The notes below the pieces were generated by a model. The model searched no databases and was not told where the DNA came from. It saw only the letters and a list, made by a program, of their open reading frames with translations. Made by a program: the position numbers and the translations under genes. This document shows positions 36,301 to 47,955 of a DNA stretch of 64,000 nt, piece after piece. Within the stretch, counting starts at the first letter, position 1. Each line of letters opens with the position of its first letter. This stretch comes from Epichloe hybrida (lineage: Eukaryota > Ascomycota > Sordariomycetes > Hypocreales > Clavicipitaceae), in the NCBI GenBank assembly GCA_019022495.1, contig JAFEKR010000003.1, positions 806,001 to 870,000 of the forward strand. The letters are read 5' to 3'.

Positions 36301-39300
36301 TAACATTCTATCCTAATAAAACTATTATTATAGAATTTAAAACGTGGTGTTACGGCTAGGGTGACCTATAACTAGCAAGTTATGACTTTATTAGATAAGA
36401 GTTATTATAAGGGGTTCCTAGGCTAGGACCTATGTACGCCCCTGGAACTATAGCGCGCTATAAGCGCTTATAAAATAATCCGTAACCTATTCTCTTATTA
36501 TTACTTCTAGGGGAAACTTCCTAGCACCCTCCTAAATAGCTTTTAGTTATATGCTATATATAGGGTCTAACGTAATAGCCTAGTCCTAGAGGTCCTAAAG
36601 GTGCTTGCTAGCAAAGAGAGCCTCCCCTACTAAAGGCAGGAATAATTAGTATATGTGTAAGGCCACAACAGGTTTATCTAGGTCTGTTTCCAGTAATAGG
36701 GATAGTTACGCAATCATGATTAGCTATAAAACCTATCCCTATCTCAAGAACTCCCTATATTAGTCCTATTCCCTCCTAGATAGGGCGTCTAGGCGTTACG
36801 CCTACATGCTAGGTCTATAACGCAGATGGAAATTAAATAGCGCGAGCGTATCTGCCTATTAAGCTTACCATTCTAACATTAGTCTTAGTGTTATAAAGTA
36901 CTCTAGGTTCTTATAGTTTATATAAATCATAAATAGGCAGGAGACGCCTTATAACTTTACTAACTATACCTTTAAGCACAAAATAATAGCTAGCAGCTCC
37001 TTATCATAAATTATATAATTCTTCTATAATACCATAAGACTAGTAAAGTAGTAAGCTACTAGGTATAATACGCTATCTAGTCCTAATTATAAGAGGTAAC
37101 CACTAAGGGCTATTCCTAAGCAGTTAGCCTCCACTACTATAAGGCAGTCTGGATCCTATTATACTAGGACGGGATATATAATAAAAGCATTCTTTAGCCT
37201 CTTAAAAGCCTTATTTTCCTCTAGTCCCTAGTAAAATAGGGTATTCCTCTTAGTAAGATAAATAAAAGGGGCTACTAACTTAGAGAAGTTACTAATAAAG
37301 TTATAATAGAAGTTTACAAACCCTAAGAAGCTTTAGACCCCCCATAGCTTTATAGGTACTACCTATTCCCTTATAGCTACTACCTTTACGGGATTAGGAT
37401 AAATTAAGCATTCTGCTATAATAATATATCCTAGGTATTAGACCTCTTTAATAGTAAACATAGACTTATTAATGTTAAGGTATAGTCCCATAGAACGTAA
37501 GCGTCCTAATATTAATTATACCTTTACTATATAGTCCTTCCTTAATCCCCTAGAGTAAACTAGAATGTTATTAAGGTAAGCCATTATAAAGTCCCCTAAC
37601 GCATCCCCTAAGGATTTATTAATATACTATTAGAAGGTTACTAGTGCACCTACTAGGCCGAATAGATAAACTAACTATTTAAATAGTCTAAACCTAGTGC
37701 AAAAGGTAGTAAGGTGCTCCTTACCCTTAGCTATCCGTAGTTTATAAAATACTACATGGATATCTACCTTTGTAAACTAATATGCCTAGGAGAGGGAGCG
37801 TAGTGTCTCCTTAATTAATAGGAGTGGATATTAATCCTATGCTATAATCTTATTAAGTGCGTAATAGTCCACGCAAAACTGCCATCCCCTATTTGCTTTC
37901 TTTATAAGGAGAATAGGGGCTATAGCTAATAAGAAGCTAGCATAAATCTAGCCCTTATCTATTAGATCTATTATTTAGCAACAAACCTCTAATAACTAAT
38001 CCCTTAGTATATTATATAGTAGACCCTATAGGAGTGTTAGTTTAGATCCGTCCGGATTCCTATGTAAACGTATGTGATAATTAAGGGAACCCCTATGTGG
38101 GGGTAAGCTATTGGCTTTAGCCTTGTTAAAAAGATCCGCGAAGTCTGCTAATTCCCTTAGTAACGCAGCTATATTAAAGCTATCTAGTTTTATTTTAAGT
38201 GCTATAATCTACAGCACTATTATTATTTCTTTAAGGCTTATAGCTATAAACCTTATTATAGTATCCCTTATCTTTTATGCCTATCACGCCTTGGCCACAT
38301 ATAAGGAACCAATAATCCCCTATACTAGGGCTTCCCCCCTGCGCTTAGTAGCTTCTAAAACATAAAGGCCCTCTGCCACACTAATTACTAGTTACTGTTT
38401 TGCCATATAAATAACAACATTATAGTGCTCTAGCCATAGCATACTAAAGATAACATCCTAGGTAAGACCTAGGATAACATATAAGTACACTAATAACTCC
38501 TACCTATTAATATTAATACTAGCTTATACTATATAGGTAATAGAGGAGGACTTCTCTCTTTGTCGCCTCCCTTTTCTCTTTATTTTCACTATAGTACGCA
38601 CTTACCTTTATTTTAGCAGTTATATAAGCTCCAGGCTAAGCCGTCTTACTACTAATTTGCTAATAGCACTATAGTAATTATAGCTATAATTAATCTAGAC
38701 GTTAATATAAAAACATATATTAAAGAGTACTAGGATTAAGAAAGGTAGTTAGTCTATATATTAATCTATATCTCTATCTATATCTACAAACTAGCTATAC
38801 TTATCTAAATCTATAGCCACTAGCTAGCCCCTCCGCCCTTATATAAGACTTTGCTTAAGGGCTACTTATTTTCTAAGGAGTTTGTAGTAACCTCCTTATC
38901 TGCGCTTTCCACGTCTACCCTATATAAGTTAATCTAGACCTTAGGTTAGTAAGGCAGGAGGAAGGTATATTCCTAGATGTAATAGTCCTTAGATTCGTAA
39001 CATAGGCAGCACCCCTCTTAGTAGTGTTTAGTTAGTTCCGCCTAAGTTACTTACTTAGCCCTTAGCTAATTTATGTTTCTCTTTAGGCCCTTATCCTTCT
39101 TATCTAACTTATTTTACTTGCCCTATTAAGTTATTATAGCACGCACTCCTGTTATAGGTATATTACCATTATAGTCTGTTTATTAGGGGGCAGGTTAGCC
39201 TAGCTAGGGTCTACGTTAGTTCCGAAACTTCTCCTCTAAGGCGTAAGATTTAATATTAACTATAATACTACAGTACTAAGCAACTGTAACATAGTATTCT

Positions 39301-40117
39301 ATTTAGCTTATCCCCTTACTAATAGATATTTCTCTTATATGCTTGTTAAGTATGTGTTAAAGCTTAGCTAGCTTAATATCCTTAGTCTAATAAGTCCCCC
39401 TTACTAGGGAGAGTTTCTATTTAAAACAAACAAAAAACATAGCAAATAGCTCCCCTACCCCTTATTCTATCTAGTTAAGTTCTATAAGGGCCATCTCCTA
39501 TCTATAGGGATTTACATAGAGCGTCTCTAAGTAAGTTAGGAAAGCCGCGGGGTTATAGTTATTTATATAGCCTATCTTAAAGAATAATGTAATCTAAGCC
39601 TAAACCTTAGGCGATAGGTTCTAGTAAATAAATACCTATTAGTCCTTATTAGACCTAATAAAGTCCCTGTCCACCTCTAACTTATATTCTATTAGGAACT
39701 TCTAGGCAGCAAATATAGCCTTATTACTATTATATAGGTTACCTGTAGGAATTGGTTTTCGGCGGATTTATGACATAAGGGATAGTAAGGCTAGCCCCTG
39801 AAGTGGAATATAATCCGGATTAATTCTAGTAGGGTCTGTTAGGGCGTTCGGTAGGAAGTTTTGTTATGCTACTAATTCTAGGTTTACATGTATGTGTTAT
39901 TATAGGCTCTTAATTACCCTTGCCTGCTGTGCTAGCATTAGTTAAAGCGTCTTAAACTAGGCATTCTAGGCTTCTAGTAGTACCGCGGCTTTAGATAGGG
40001 GGGTGTGAGTCCCCTAGCTAGGTTAGTCGTAAGGCTAAAGCATGTCTATTAGGTCTATTGTTGTTTGCTTTGTTTCTTTTGGTAGCCTTCTTTTTGGACT
40101 AAAGGAAGTCTCTTAAT
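33330..40117 (-). pseudogene. G1 gag-pol (gag, RT, RNase H, integrase)
   Basis: Minus-strand order from right: gag about 40090-38950, with a CCHC-like knuckle near 38965-39015 (CLCYESKDYYI-EY, one Cys and the His changed). The RT follows: LADFADLFNKAKANSLPPHRG near 38090-38160, GWQFCVDYY near 37870-37900, FGLVGALVTF near 37645. The palm motif reads AYLNNIL at 37567-37585 (YLDDIL expected; both Asp lost). RNase H/connection is about 37250-36500. The integrase follows, with YVSSYKSC (HHCC half) near 36270 and LIVIIDRLLKFV near 36080-36130. 33330-35000 is the 3' region, with no domain recognised. Confidence 0.85.
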
Positions 40118-40336
40118 TATTATAGACTAGCCCCTAGGCGGCTACAATAGGGCGTTAATATAGTATTAAGAGACTTAGGGAAGAGAAGGGAAAGGAGAAG
40201 AGGCTATCCCTAGTAATACCCCTTATACCCCCTTAGCTCCTTATGTAAGCCCCCCTTTCCTTACCTTACCTAATCCTGCTTGCCCCCACCCTTCCTACTG
40301 TACGGAAAATGCTTAGGCAAAGCCTAAGCCCTTACA
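40118..40336 (-). repeat. G1 5' LTR (219 bp)
   Basis: Same length as the left LTR. The inner end is RIPed (TATTATAGACTAG versus TGTTATGGACTGG); the outer end is intact (CTGTACGGAAAATGC...CCTTACA). Confidence 0.92.
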
Positions 40337-40341
40337 CCTTA

Positions 40342-43300
40342 AGCCTAATATTCTTTACTAATAGTAGTACTAAGTCTTCTCTTTTTAAGGTTATTAGCTA
40401 ATATCTCTAGTTATAGTACTTTACCTATGCTTTAGTAGCCCTTACCTAGTTATATACTAGTTTCTCCCTAACCTTATATAGCTTTTTAATATATATATAA
40501 GCCTCTAGGACCTCCCTCTCTATACTCTTACCCTTAAGAGTAAGGTAAAACTTAGGTAAATAGCCTATAAGAGCATAGTTAAGGGAGTAGCCTATTATCT
40601 TATTAATAGTATTATTATATATAAATTAGGCTATTAGGAGTAGCTTTAGCTATAGTTATTAGTTCTCTTTAATAAAATATTATAAGTAATGCTTAAGTAC
40701 CTAATTTATTCTCTTTATTTACTTATTAGTTTAGGGGTAAAATACTATTAAAAGCCTTCGCTTTATATATAACTAGTAATATACCTCTAACTAGAATTAG
40801 CTTATAAATACTAACCCTCTATTAGATATAATACCCTCTAGCGCTCTAAATTATAGCTTAATCTCCTTATAGAATAACTTCACTAATTTAGCTATATTAA
40901 TTATAGTCTTTATAAGAAAGAAGATAAAGTACTTAGTAAATTAATCTATAATTACTAGGATTATATTAGTTTCTTACTTACCTAGTTACATTAGTAATAA
41001 ACCTATAATTAAGTCTATTAAGATCTCTGCCTATAGTTACCTTAGTATTAGTAGTAATTTAAGGCTTCTATAAGGGTAGTACTATCTTACTACTACACGC
41101 TAGCATACTCCGTAGCTAGATATATAGTTTAACATAGCTTTACTTATTACTAGCTACTAATAGTAATATTTTAGTAGCTCTAGAGTATATTTAGTCCTAA
41201 AGTAACTTACTAATAAATTATTATAGTATAGCTATAGAAGCTTCTATTATAAGATAAGCTCCTATGGAATAACTACCTAGTCTTTATATATTAGAAGGCC
41301 CCTTATACTATATAACTATAGACTAGCTTTTCCCCTCCCTTTTACTTAGGAGTTAACCTTATCTTTATACTTTTATAAATCTAAATCTTAGTCCTATACC
41401 TTCTATAGTAGTTATACTAATAGTTTATTTACTATAAATTAGTAAGGATTTAGTAATATAATAGCCCCCTAAATTACTTATACTATACTAATATCTTAAA
41501 CACACACTACCTTCTCCTTAAAATTACCCTTATTTAGCTAACCTATTACTAAATCTATAGTAGCTAACTAGCCTTCTACCTAGGCTACTCTTACCTTAGT
41601 AAGTTCTAAGACTAGTATTATACTATAACTTCTTTAATATATTAGTACTTCTTCTTTTACTATATAAATATTTACTATCTTCCTTTAAAGCTCTAGTAAG
41701 AGCGCCCTATTTAATATAGGTTTGCCCTTATAATTAGACTTTCTTAATAGTGTATTTATAAGGTTACTTTTCCTTAGTCTATGCTTAATTATAAAATAAA
41801 AAGGGCAGAGAAATATATACTATTATACCTATCTTTTATTTAGCTTTTACTACCTTATAAAGGTTTATAGGTTATAATAGTCTAATAGGACCTCTATAGG
41901 TATCTCTATGCCTTTAATATAATATTACTAGTATTTAAATAACTTTACTATAGTAAGTAGCTTTTAATTAGCTATACTATAGTTATATTTAGTATCTATA
42001 AACTTCCTTAACTAAAAGGCTACTAGATACTAATAGCCCTTATTATCTTACTAAGATAGGATTCCTATTATTATAAAAATTAAGGTATTTATCTTAATAC
42101 ACACTGCCTAACTTAGGTTATAGTATTAGAGTAAAGGCACTTGCTAAAAGGTATCTTTTAGCTAGTTAAATGCTAACCACTCCTTTTCTTTAAATATAAA
42201 CCTCCTAGTCTAGATACTATTTTAACTACCCTTTATTAATATATAAAGAGGTACTATAATCCTAGAGTATTTATAGATAAACTATTAGTAGAAGTTATAG
42301 AACCTAAGAAATAATTATATATCCTTAAAACTTATTAGCTCCTTCTATTCTCTAATTATATTAACCTAGTAAGTATTTATTAATATCCTATTAATAAAGA
42401 GAATAAACCCTAGGAATTTTACTAATTCCTTATAAAAAGAGCACTTAGAGAGTTTTATATATAACTTTACTAACCTTATATATTTAAGAACTTACTTAAT
42501 ATATTTAGTGTGCTTCTCCTTTATCTTAGAGAAGATTAAGATATTATTTAAATACACTATATAAATAGTGTTAACTAGCTTATATAGCGCTTTATAGATA
42601 TAACTCTAGAAAGTAGCTAGGGTATTTATTAACCTAAAAGGCATTATAAGGTACTTATAGTGCCTATAATATATATAAAAAGCTATTTTCTATTTATTAC
42701 CTTCTTTAATATAAATTTAGTAGTATATATCCTTAATATTAATCTTAGAAAAGAAATAGGCCCCTTAGTATTAATTAAGAATCTCTAAAATTAAGGGGAG
42801 AGTATAGTAATTCTTCTATATTACCTTATTAAGCCCTTAATAGTTAATACATAGCTGTAGTATTCTATTCTTCTTTAGTATAAATAGGATAGGCGCGCTT
42901 ACTAGGCTCTTTAAGGGTCTTATCTAGCCTTTCTTTAGGTTATTATTAATATATTCCTAGAGCTCTCTAAGTTTACTTTAGGAGAGAGAGTAAATTAGTC
43001 TATATAGGGGTGTAGCTTCTAGTGTAAGATTAATTATATAATTAGTTAACTTCTTTAATAGAAGGCTCCCTACCTTATCTAATATAAATATATCTTTAAA
43101 TTTACGTAGTTCCTCTAGGATATCTTTAATAGTTCTATATGCTTTTACCTTCTCTTTATTTTTAAGAGGGATAAACTTATCTTCTATTATACCTATAATA
43201 GTATATATAATTATCTTATTACGTGTTACCTTTATAAACTTATAGGGAGTTAGTAGCAAAAAGGCTACCTTTCTCTTTTTAAACCACTATTCTTATAAGT

Positions 43301-44753
43301 ATAAGTAAAGATATATGTGTTCTTCCGTAAGCATGTGTATTCTAATTAATATAGGGCTTCCCTTTACTCTTAGGTCCCTATTAATAGCTATATATAGTAA
43401 CTTAAGGTCTTTCTCTTTACCTTATAAATCTTTAATTAAAATAAGTACCTTATAGACACTATATTAGGGGACTATTAGAGCCCCTACTACCTTTAAGATA
43501 GGTGCTATAGCCTTAGCCTAATTAAGCTTATAAGTCTATATAAACTTAAGTGCTTATAATGTTAATCTTAGTATAACTATTAAGATCCGCTACTATTTTA
43601 ATATCTTTATACCTATAAATAGTAACTAGTATATAGAATTAGTATCCTACTAGTACCTTAGTATCTAAGGTAAAGGTAAGGGCTTTTACTTTTACCTCTA
43701 GGAGTTTTCCTAACCTTTTTATTAATCTTTCCTTAGCTTATTATAATTATAAAAGAAATGCTTTATACTACTATAGTTATAGCACTATTTTCTTCCTTAT
43801 AGTCTATTATTATTTAGGTAAGTAGCTAGGGTCTTTTCCTTATCCTTATCCTTATCTCTTTAGTCCCTATTTAGCTAATACCCTTATAAGGAGTTATGTC
43901 TTTAGTGTTAAGCTACCTTATATAGCCCTTTCTCTTCTAAATTATTTAGCTTTTACTTATTCTTTAATATTACCTCCTAGAATTACTAGGTAAGTTATAT
44001 AATATCTTCTTATATTAGACTAGTAATATTTACGTGTAAGTTAATATAATCTTATAAGTTAGAAAGTAATTTTATAAAGAATATAAGAGTATAGGTCTTT
44101 TCTAGAGCTTATTCTAGGTGTTTCTCTAGTAAATCTAAGTAAATACTAAACTTAATAAGACTCTAACCCTCCTTTTGCTTTATGTTTTCTAGCTATGTAG
44201 TTATTTATATATTATAGCTTATAAAGTCCTTAAGTAGCGTAAGGGTCTAGTCTTAGAACTTATCCTAGTTATTCTTAGGATAATCCTAACTATTAGCTAG
44301 TTATTCTTTAATATATTAGTCTTACCTAGCCTAATAGTTTATATATATATAGTTAAGTATAAAGAGAATCTTTTAGTTATCCTAGTAATACTTTTTCTTT
44401 ACCCCCTTAAAGGTATAGTTAAGGTTATTAAGCTATATTTTATGCTTTTATAGGTTTATAAGGTATTAGAGTTTTATAATATTTTAGACCTTAACTTCTT
44501 AGCTACTAAGGCTTAAGGATAAACTATCCTTTTAGCCCCTTTTTACTAGTTCTTTATAAGATTATATTAAGTTAGTAAGCTTCTTTTCTTAATCCTATAG
44601 TTCCTTAAGTTACTTAAGCTAGGTAATTTACTCTTTAACTACTACCTTTTTTACCCTTATAGTAAAGGGTATAGCTTTAAATAAGGTTATAGAATATAGT
44701 ATATCCCTAGCTATAGTATTAATATTATCTAGCTAATCCTAAGTAGTATATAG
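40342..44753 (-). pseudogene. G2 gag-PR-RT-RNase H-integrase
   Basis: Minus strand. The gag/protease region is about 44700-43500. The open stretch 42978-43259 leads into RT and ends KKLTNYIINLTLEATPLYRL; its partner in G2' at 63540 is nearly identical. RT palm reads VYLNNILIFS at about 42535-42560 (Asp pair lost at 42543-42548). The integrase zinc finger YISSYRVC is near 41100, then LVIIDQFTKYFIFF near 40910-40980 and FNRGLVFISQF near 40820. It runs into VKNIRL at 40342, where G1 interrupts. Confidence 0.85.
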
Positions 44754-45290
44754 TGTGTGGCTAGGAATACGACCCCTAGAGACCTCTCTCACAAGACCTC
44801 TAGCCCCTTAGACCTCGGATCTATCGGATCCCTCGAGACCTCTCTCTCAAGACCTCGGATCGATCGGATTGTCGGATCAATTCAACCACATTGGATCCGG
44901 CCTAGCCCCTGACCCCCTAGCTAGATAAAAGCCCTAGATTCCCTCCCTTTTCATAGAAAATCAACTCTCCCTTCGTAGCCTTTTGGCTTGGATTGTTCAA
45001 TCGAGATTATACCCTTTTTGCTTCGGCTGATATTTAATAGCTTCGGCTGATATTGGATTGCTTCGGCTGATATTGGATTGATAAGATGACCTAATATTGG
45101 CAAGAGACTTCGCAGCTTAGATCCTCGCGATGGATCGCAAATATCGCAGACCTAGATCCCGATATCTAGGTTCAATTACTGATATCGTCGAATTCGTCAA
45201 TACCGTCAATATCGTCATTTCCGTCATTATCATTATTATCGTCAGATCCCTCTTTTCCGTTGTTTTGGGGTGGTTGTTTTGCCCCGACAA
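44754..45290 (+). repeat. Solo LTR of the G4 family inserted in G2 leader
   Basis: 537 bp, reverse complement of the right LTR of G4 (26242-26789), TGTGTGGCTAGG to GCCCCGACAA. Flanks TATAG (44749-44753) and AATAG (45291-45295) form a target duplication with one change. The undisturbed sister sequence in G2' (ACTATATA near 61850) supports the site. Solo LTRs arise by recombination between the two LTRs of one element. It is little RIPed and keeps many CpG. Confidence 0.8.
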
Positions 45291-45368
45291 AATAGTATAG
45301 TTCTAGTAAATTAAGTTATTCTCCCCCCTATATTACTCTTAGGTAGCTAGTAGGAGAAGCTTTAGAAT

Positions 45369-45570
45369 TATAAGAATAAAGGGATAGCTAGGTAAGAGAT
45401 ATAGGGGCGTTTATATATTAACTAAAGCTTACTAGGTCTAAGTGTGTTATGCGTGCAAGTCGCTAACTTATAGGTAGTAACTTACTAGTGTCACGTGGAC
45501 CTAGCCCTAGGGCGTGGTGCGCCCGCCTAGTGGTGCGCTAGCGCGCTAGTGTTATGAGTAGGGCCTCACA
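45369..45570 (-). repeat. G2 5' LTR (202 bp)
   Basis: TATAAGAATAAAGGG to GGGCCTCACA. The outer (right) half keeps GTGGTGCGCCCGCCTAGTGG, where the left LTR is RIPed, and the inner half is RIPed where the left LTR is intact. Confidence 0.9.
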
Positions 45571-46332
45571 GCTGTGGCCAATGCATCTAATTTTCAAGGA
45601 ACTAAAAAATTTACTAGTAATACCTAGCTAGTGCTATATGTAATAACTAAATTCAATAATTACTATAGTATTAAGTAAAACATAAAAGGAATAAGCTTTA
45701 AGCTATAAAGTTAAGGGCTAAAAAGTTAATATAAAGTTTATAATAAACTCTATAGCTATAATTACATAAGAGTTATAATTCGTGACTATAGTTAAACTTA
45801 AATCTATTTAAGTTTTACTTATAGCATAAATTAACGTAATTCCCCCTTCCTTTGCAACTATGTTTGTTCTATCTCTTTATATCTCTTTTATCTTACAACT
45901 TATCCTTTAAAGCTCTAAGGTAAACTAAAAAAAAAACATAACTTATCCTCACTTAACTCCACTCTAATTCGAATCCACAGGTAGGTTAAGGGCTACTAAT
46001 TAACTAATTAATAACTAACTAATCAGAAAATAATATAGCTAAGGGTAACCACAAGCTAGGGGCTATAACTACTAGGCTATAAAACCTAATAGCTATCTAA
46101 AAATCTAAGGAAATTCTAGATAAAAGGAAATTCTAGATAAAAGGAAATTCTAGATAAAAGGAAATTCTAGATAAAAGGAAATTCAAAAAACTAAAGAAAA
46201 CATTAAGGAATTTAGGAAAAGTAAGAAGAAGAAGGGAAATAAAAAGCTAGAGAAGAAGGCTAGATATTTGGAAAAGGTGTTGAAAAATAGAGATCTATAA
46301 TTTAAGCAGTTTTACCTCGTGCCCGGGAGGGG
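45571..46332 (-). mobile_element. Retroposon-like element, right copy, main segment
   Basis: Reads on the minus strand as the same element as 26966-27740, ending here at CCTCGTGCCCGGGAGGGG. With 31164-31195 it gives a ~0.79-kb element flanked by the perfect 15-bp direct repeat ATAAAAAACTTATTA (31149-31163, 46333-46347). It is more RIPed than the left copy. It contains an extra 17-bp tandem repeat (46108-46184). Confidence 0.75.
46108..46184. repeat. 17-bp tandem repeat GGAAATTCTAGATAAAA, ~4.5 units
   Basis: Four identical consecutive units and a partial fifth, inside the right retroposon copy; the left copy lacks the expansion. 17 is not a multiple of 3, so it breaks the small ORF seen in the left copy. 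Confidence 0.9.
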
Positions 46333-46681
46333 ATAAAAAACTTATTATAGTACTTATAACCCTAGTTATAATAAAATCTATAAAAGGTTATAATCTTATA
46401 ACTTAAATAACTAATTTAATAAAATAGCTAATAATATAAGTATAAGAATAATAGCTTTCTTCTAATTAGTATATTAATACTACTATATAAAAAGACCTAG
46501 TTTTTATTTACCTAACACTACATTTGTAGTTTTTGTAGTGTAATGTAGCTAGTGTAGTTAGTAACTACACTAACTACAAAAAAAAAAACTACACTACACT
46601 AAATACTAGCTAAAAAAAACTACATTATAAATACAAAATTTTCCCAAAAACTACACTAACTACACTACAAACAATGCTCTG
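46333..46681. mobile_element. hAT-D, right segment and terminus
   Basis: Ends CAATGCTCTG at 46681, the reverse complement of CAGAGCATTG. The subterminal part carries GTAGT and CTACACTAA-type repeats (46515-46675) after the CCTAGTTTTTATTTAC block that corresponds to CCCCACTTTTATTTTT in the other copies. CTTACTAT (46682-46689) is the expected right target copy in LINE ORF1. It continues leftwards at 31163 once the retroposon and its inserts are removed. Confidence 0.7.
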
Positions 46682-47955
46682 CTTACTATAATAATAAGTT
46701 CTAATACTATACTAAGTCTTTTATAAGGTATAGTTAGGCTTTTACTTAGGGAGTAAGTAATAAAGTAAGAGAGTTATTTAAAATATCTTACTTTAGTAGT
46801 ATTTTACTTTTTTTTAAAAATAAGGTAATTTCTTAACTAAGCTAAGTATAGTCTAAAGTATAAGATATAGTTTTTCTTTACTTATTTATTTTTTATAAGG
46901 TAAGAAAACTCTTTATTTTTATAATAGCTAGCTTTATACTTACTATACCTTAGTATTACCTTATAAAACTTAGCTATATAGCTTATTTAGAAGTAATTAT
47001 AATATTATTAAAGTTATAAGGTTTTATTATATAGTTTAGTTTAGGAAAGCTTTACTTTAAAGACTATATTATCTTAGTATATTTTATTAGTATCTTTTAC
47101 TTTAGCTAGGCTTAGTATTAAAGGAATTCTTTAAGTACCTTTACCTTAAGGTTATCTTACTATTACCTTTACTATATTTACCTTATTAGCCTTTCTAATT
47201 TTTATTACTAAGTTTTTAAAAGAGGTATATTTAGTTAGGAATTCTTAAATAATAATACTAAGTATATAATAGTAAAGGGCTATTTCTAGCTTAAATACTT
47301 TAGTAATTTATTTTTAGTTTTTTTTATATTAAATAATATTTCCTTTAAAGGTAATAATTATATTCTTACTAAGGAGTCTTAGGTATTATTACTATAGTTT
47401 AGCTTATAGCTTTATTTACTCCTATTACTATATTTTTTATACCCTTAGACTAAAGTAATTCCTAAATAGTATTTCTTTTAATAAGTACTTCTTAGTCTTA
47501 CTTACTAAGGATTTAAAAAAAAAGAGATAAGCTATTTATTTATTTAGAAGCTAAGCTAGTAGTAATACTTACCTAGGTTAAAGTATTACTTCCTTTAGTT
47601 CCTTCTTTAATAGCCTCTTTAAGGGCTTATTTAAGGGCTTCTTTAGTAATATAAATATTACTATTATTATAATTTATTACCTTTACTTTAGCTTAGGTAT
47701 AGTTTACTACTTATTTAGTAATAGCTTTAGTAATATACTATACTTAAGTAACTTTATTACTAAGAATAAAGCTTATAATTTTATTATAGTATTTTATATT
47801 ATCTAGATATTTAAATTAAATCTAGTTTATTATAAGGTTATTCTTACTACTCTAAATGTTAAACTATCTTATTCCTATATTTAAGTAATAGTAGCTTTAT
47901 ACTAGCTCTCTTTCTTCTAAGTTAATTACTATTAGTATATTTATACTTATTGAAA
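46682..47955 (-). pseudogene. LINE ORF1 (CCHC zinc-knuckle protein), degraded
   Basis: The minus strand gives an ORF1 nucleic-acid-binding protein. Near 46900-47020 the sequence YYNYF-ISYIAKFYKVILRYSKYKASYY matches a knuckle array of the form C-N-C-GH-A--C----C--C, with Cys/His turned to Tyr by TGY/CAY to TAY changes. Upstream is a Lys/Arg-rich part (VNIVKVIVR-P-GKGT). The LINE endonuclease and RT on the same strand lie at 8185-8803 and 4887-6421. It is cut on the right by G5 and on the left by hAT-D. Confidence 0.7.

Larger units (their letters stand above)
33111..40336 (-). mobile_element. G1: complete Ty3/gypsy element, 7.2 kb
   Basis: Two 219-bp LTRs (33111-33329, 40118-40336) and a perfect CCTTA duplication (33106-33110, 40337-40341). 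Coding is minus. It is inserted in the integrase C-terminus of G2, whose frame rejoins on removal. It is among the least RIPed elements of the window, which fits a young insertion. A 1.9-kb fragment of a sister copy lies at 59662-61572. Confidence 0.93.
31196..45570 (-). mobile_element. G2: chromodomain Ty3/gypsy element, complete but interrupted
   Basis: 202-bp LTRs (31196-31397 and 45369-45570) and a perfect GCTGT target duplication (31191-31195, 45571-45575). Coding is on the minus strand. It contains two younger inserts, G1 (33111-40336) and a solo LTR (44754-45290); without them it is about 6.6 kb, a normal gypsy size. A third LTR of the family is at 61573-61774. Confidence 0.9.

Noticed and set aside
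34637..38365. + strand ORFs 34637-34849 and 38111-38365
   Set aside because: Antisense shadows of the G1 polyprotein, whose domains read clearly on the minus strand.
26966..46332. The two inverted 0.78-kb copies as long terminal inverted repeats of one large DNA transposon
   Set aside because: The right copy has its own 15-bp duplication, and the DNA between is explained by G3 and hAT-D, so they are separate insertions.
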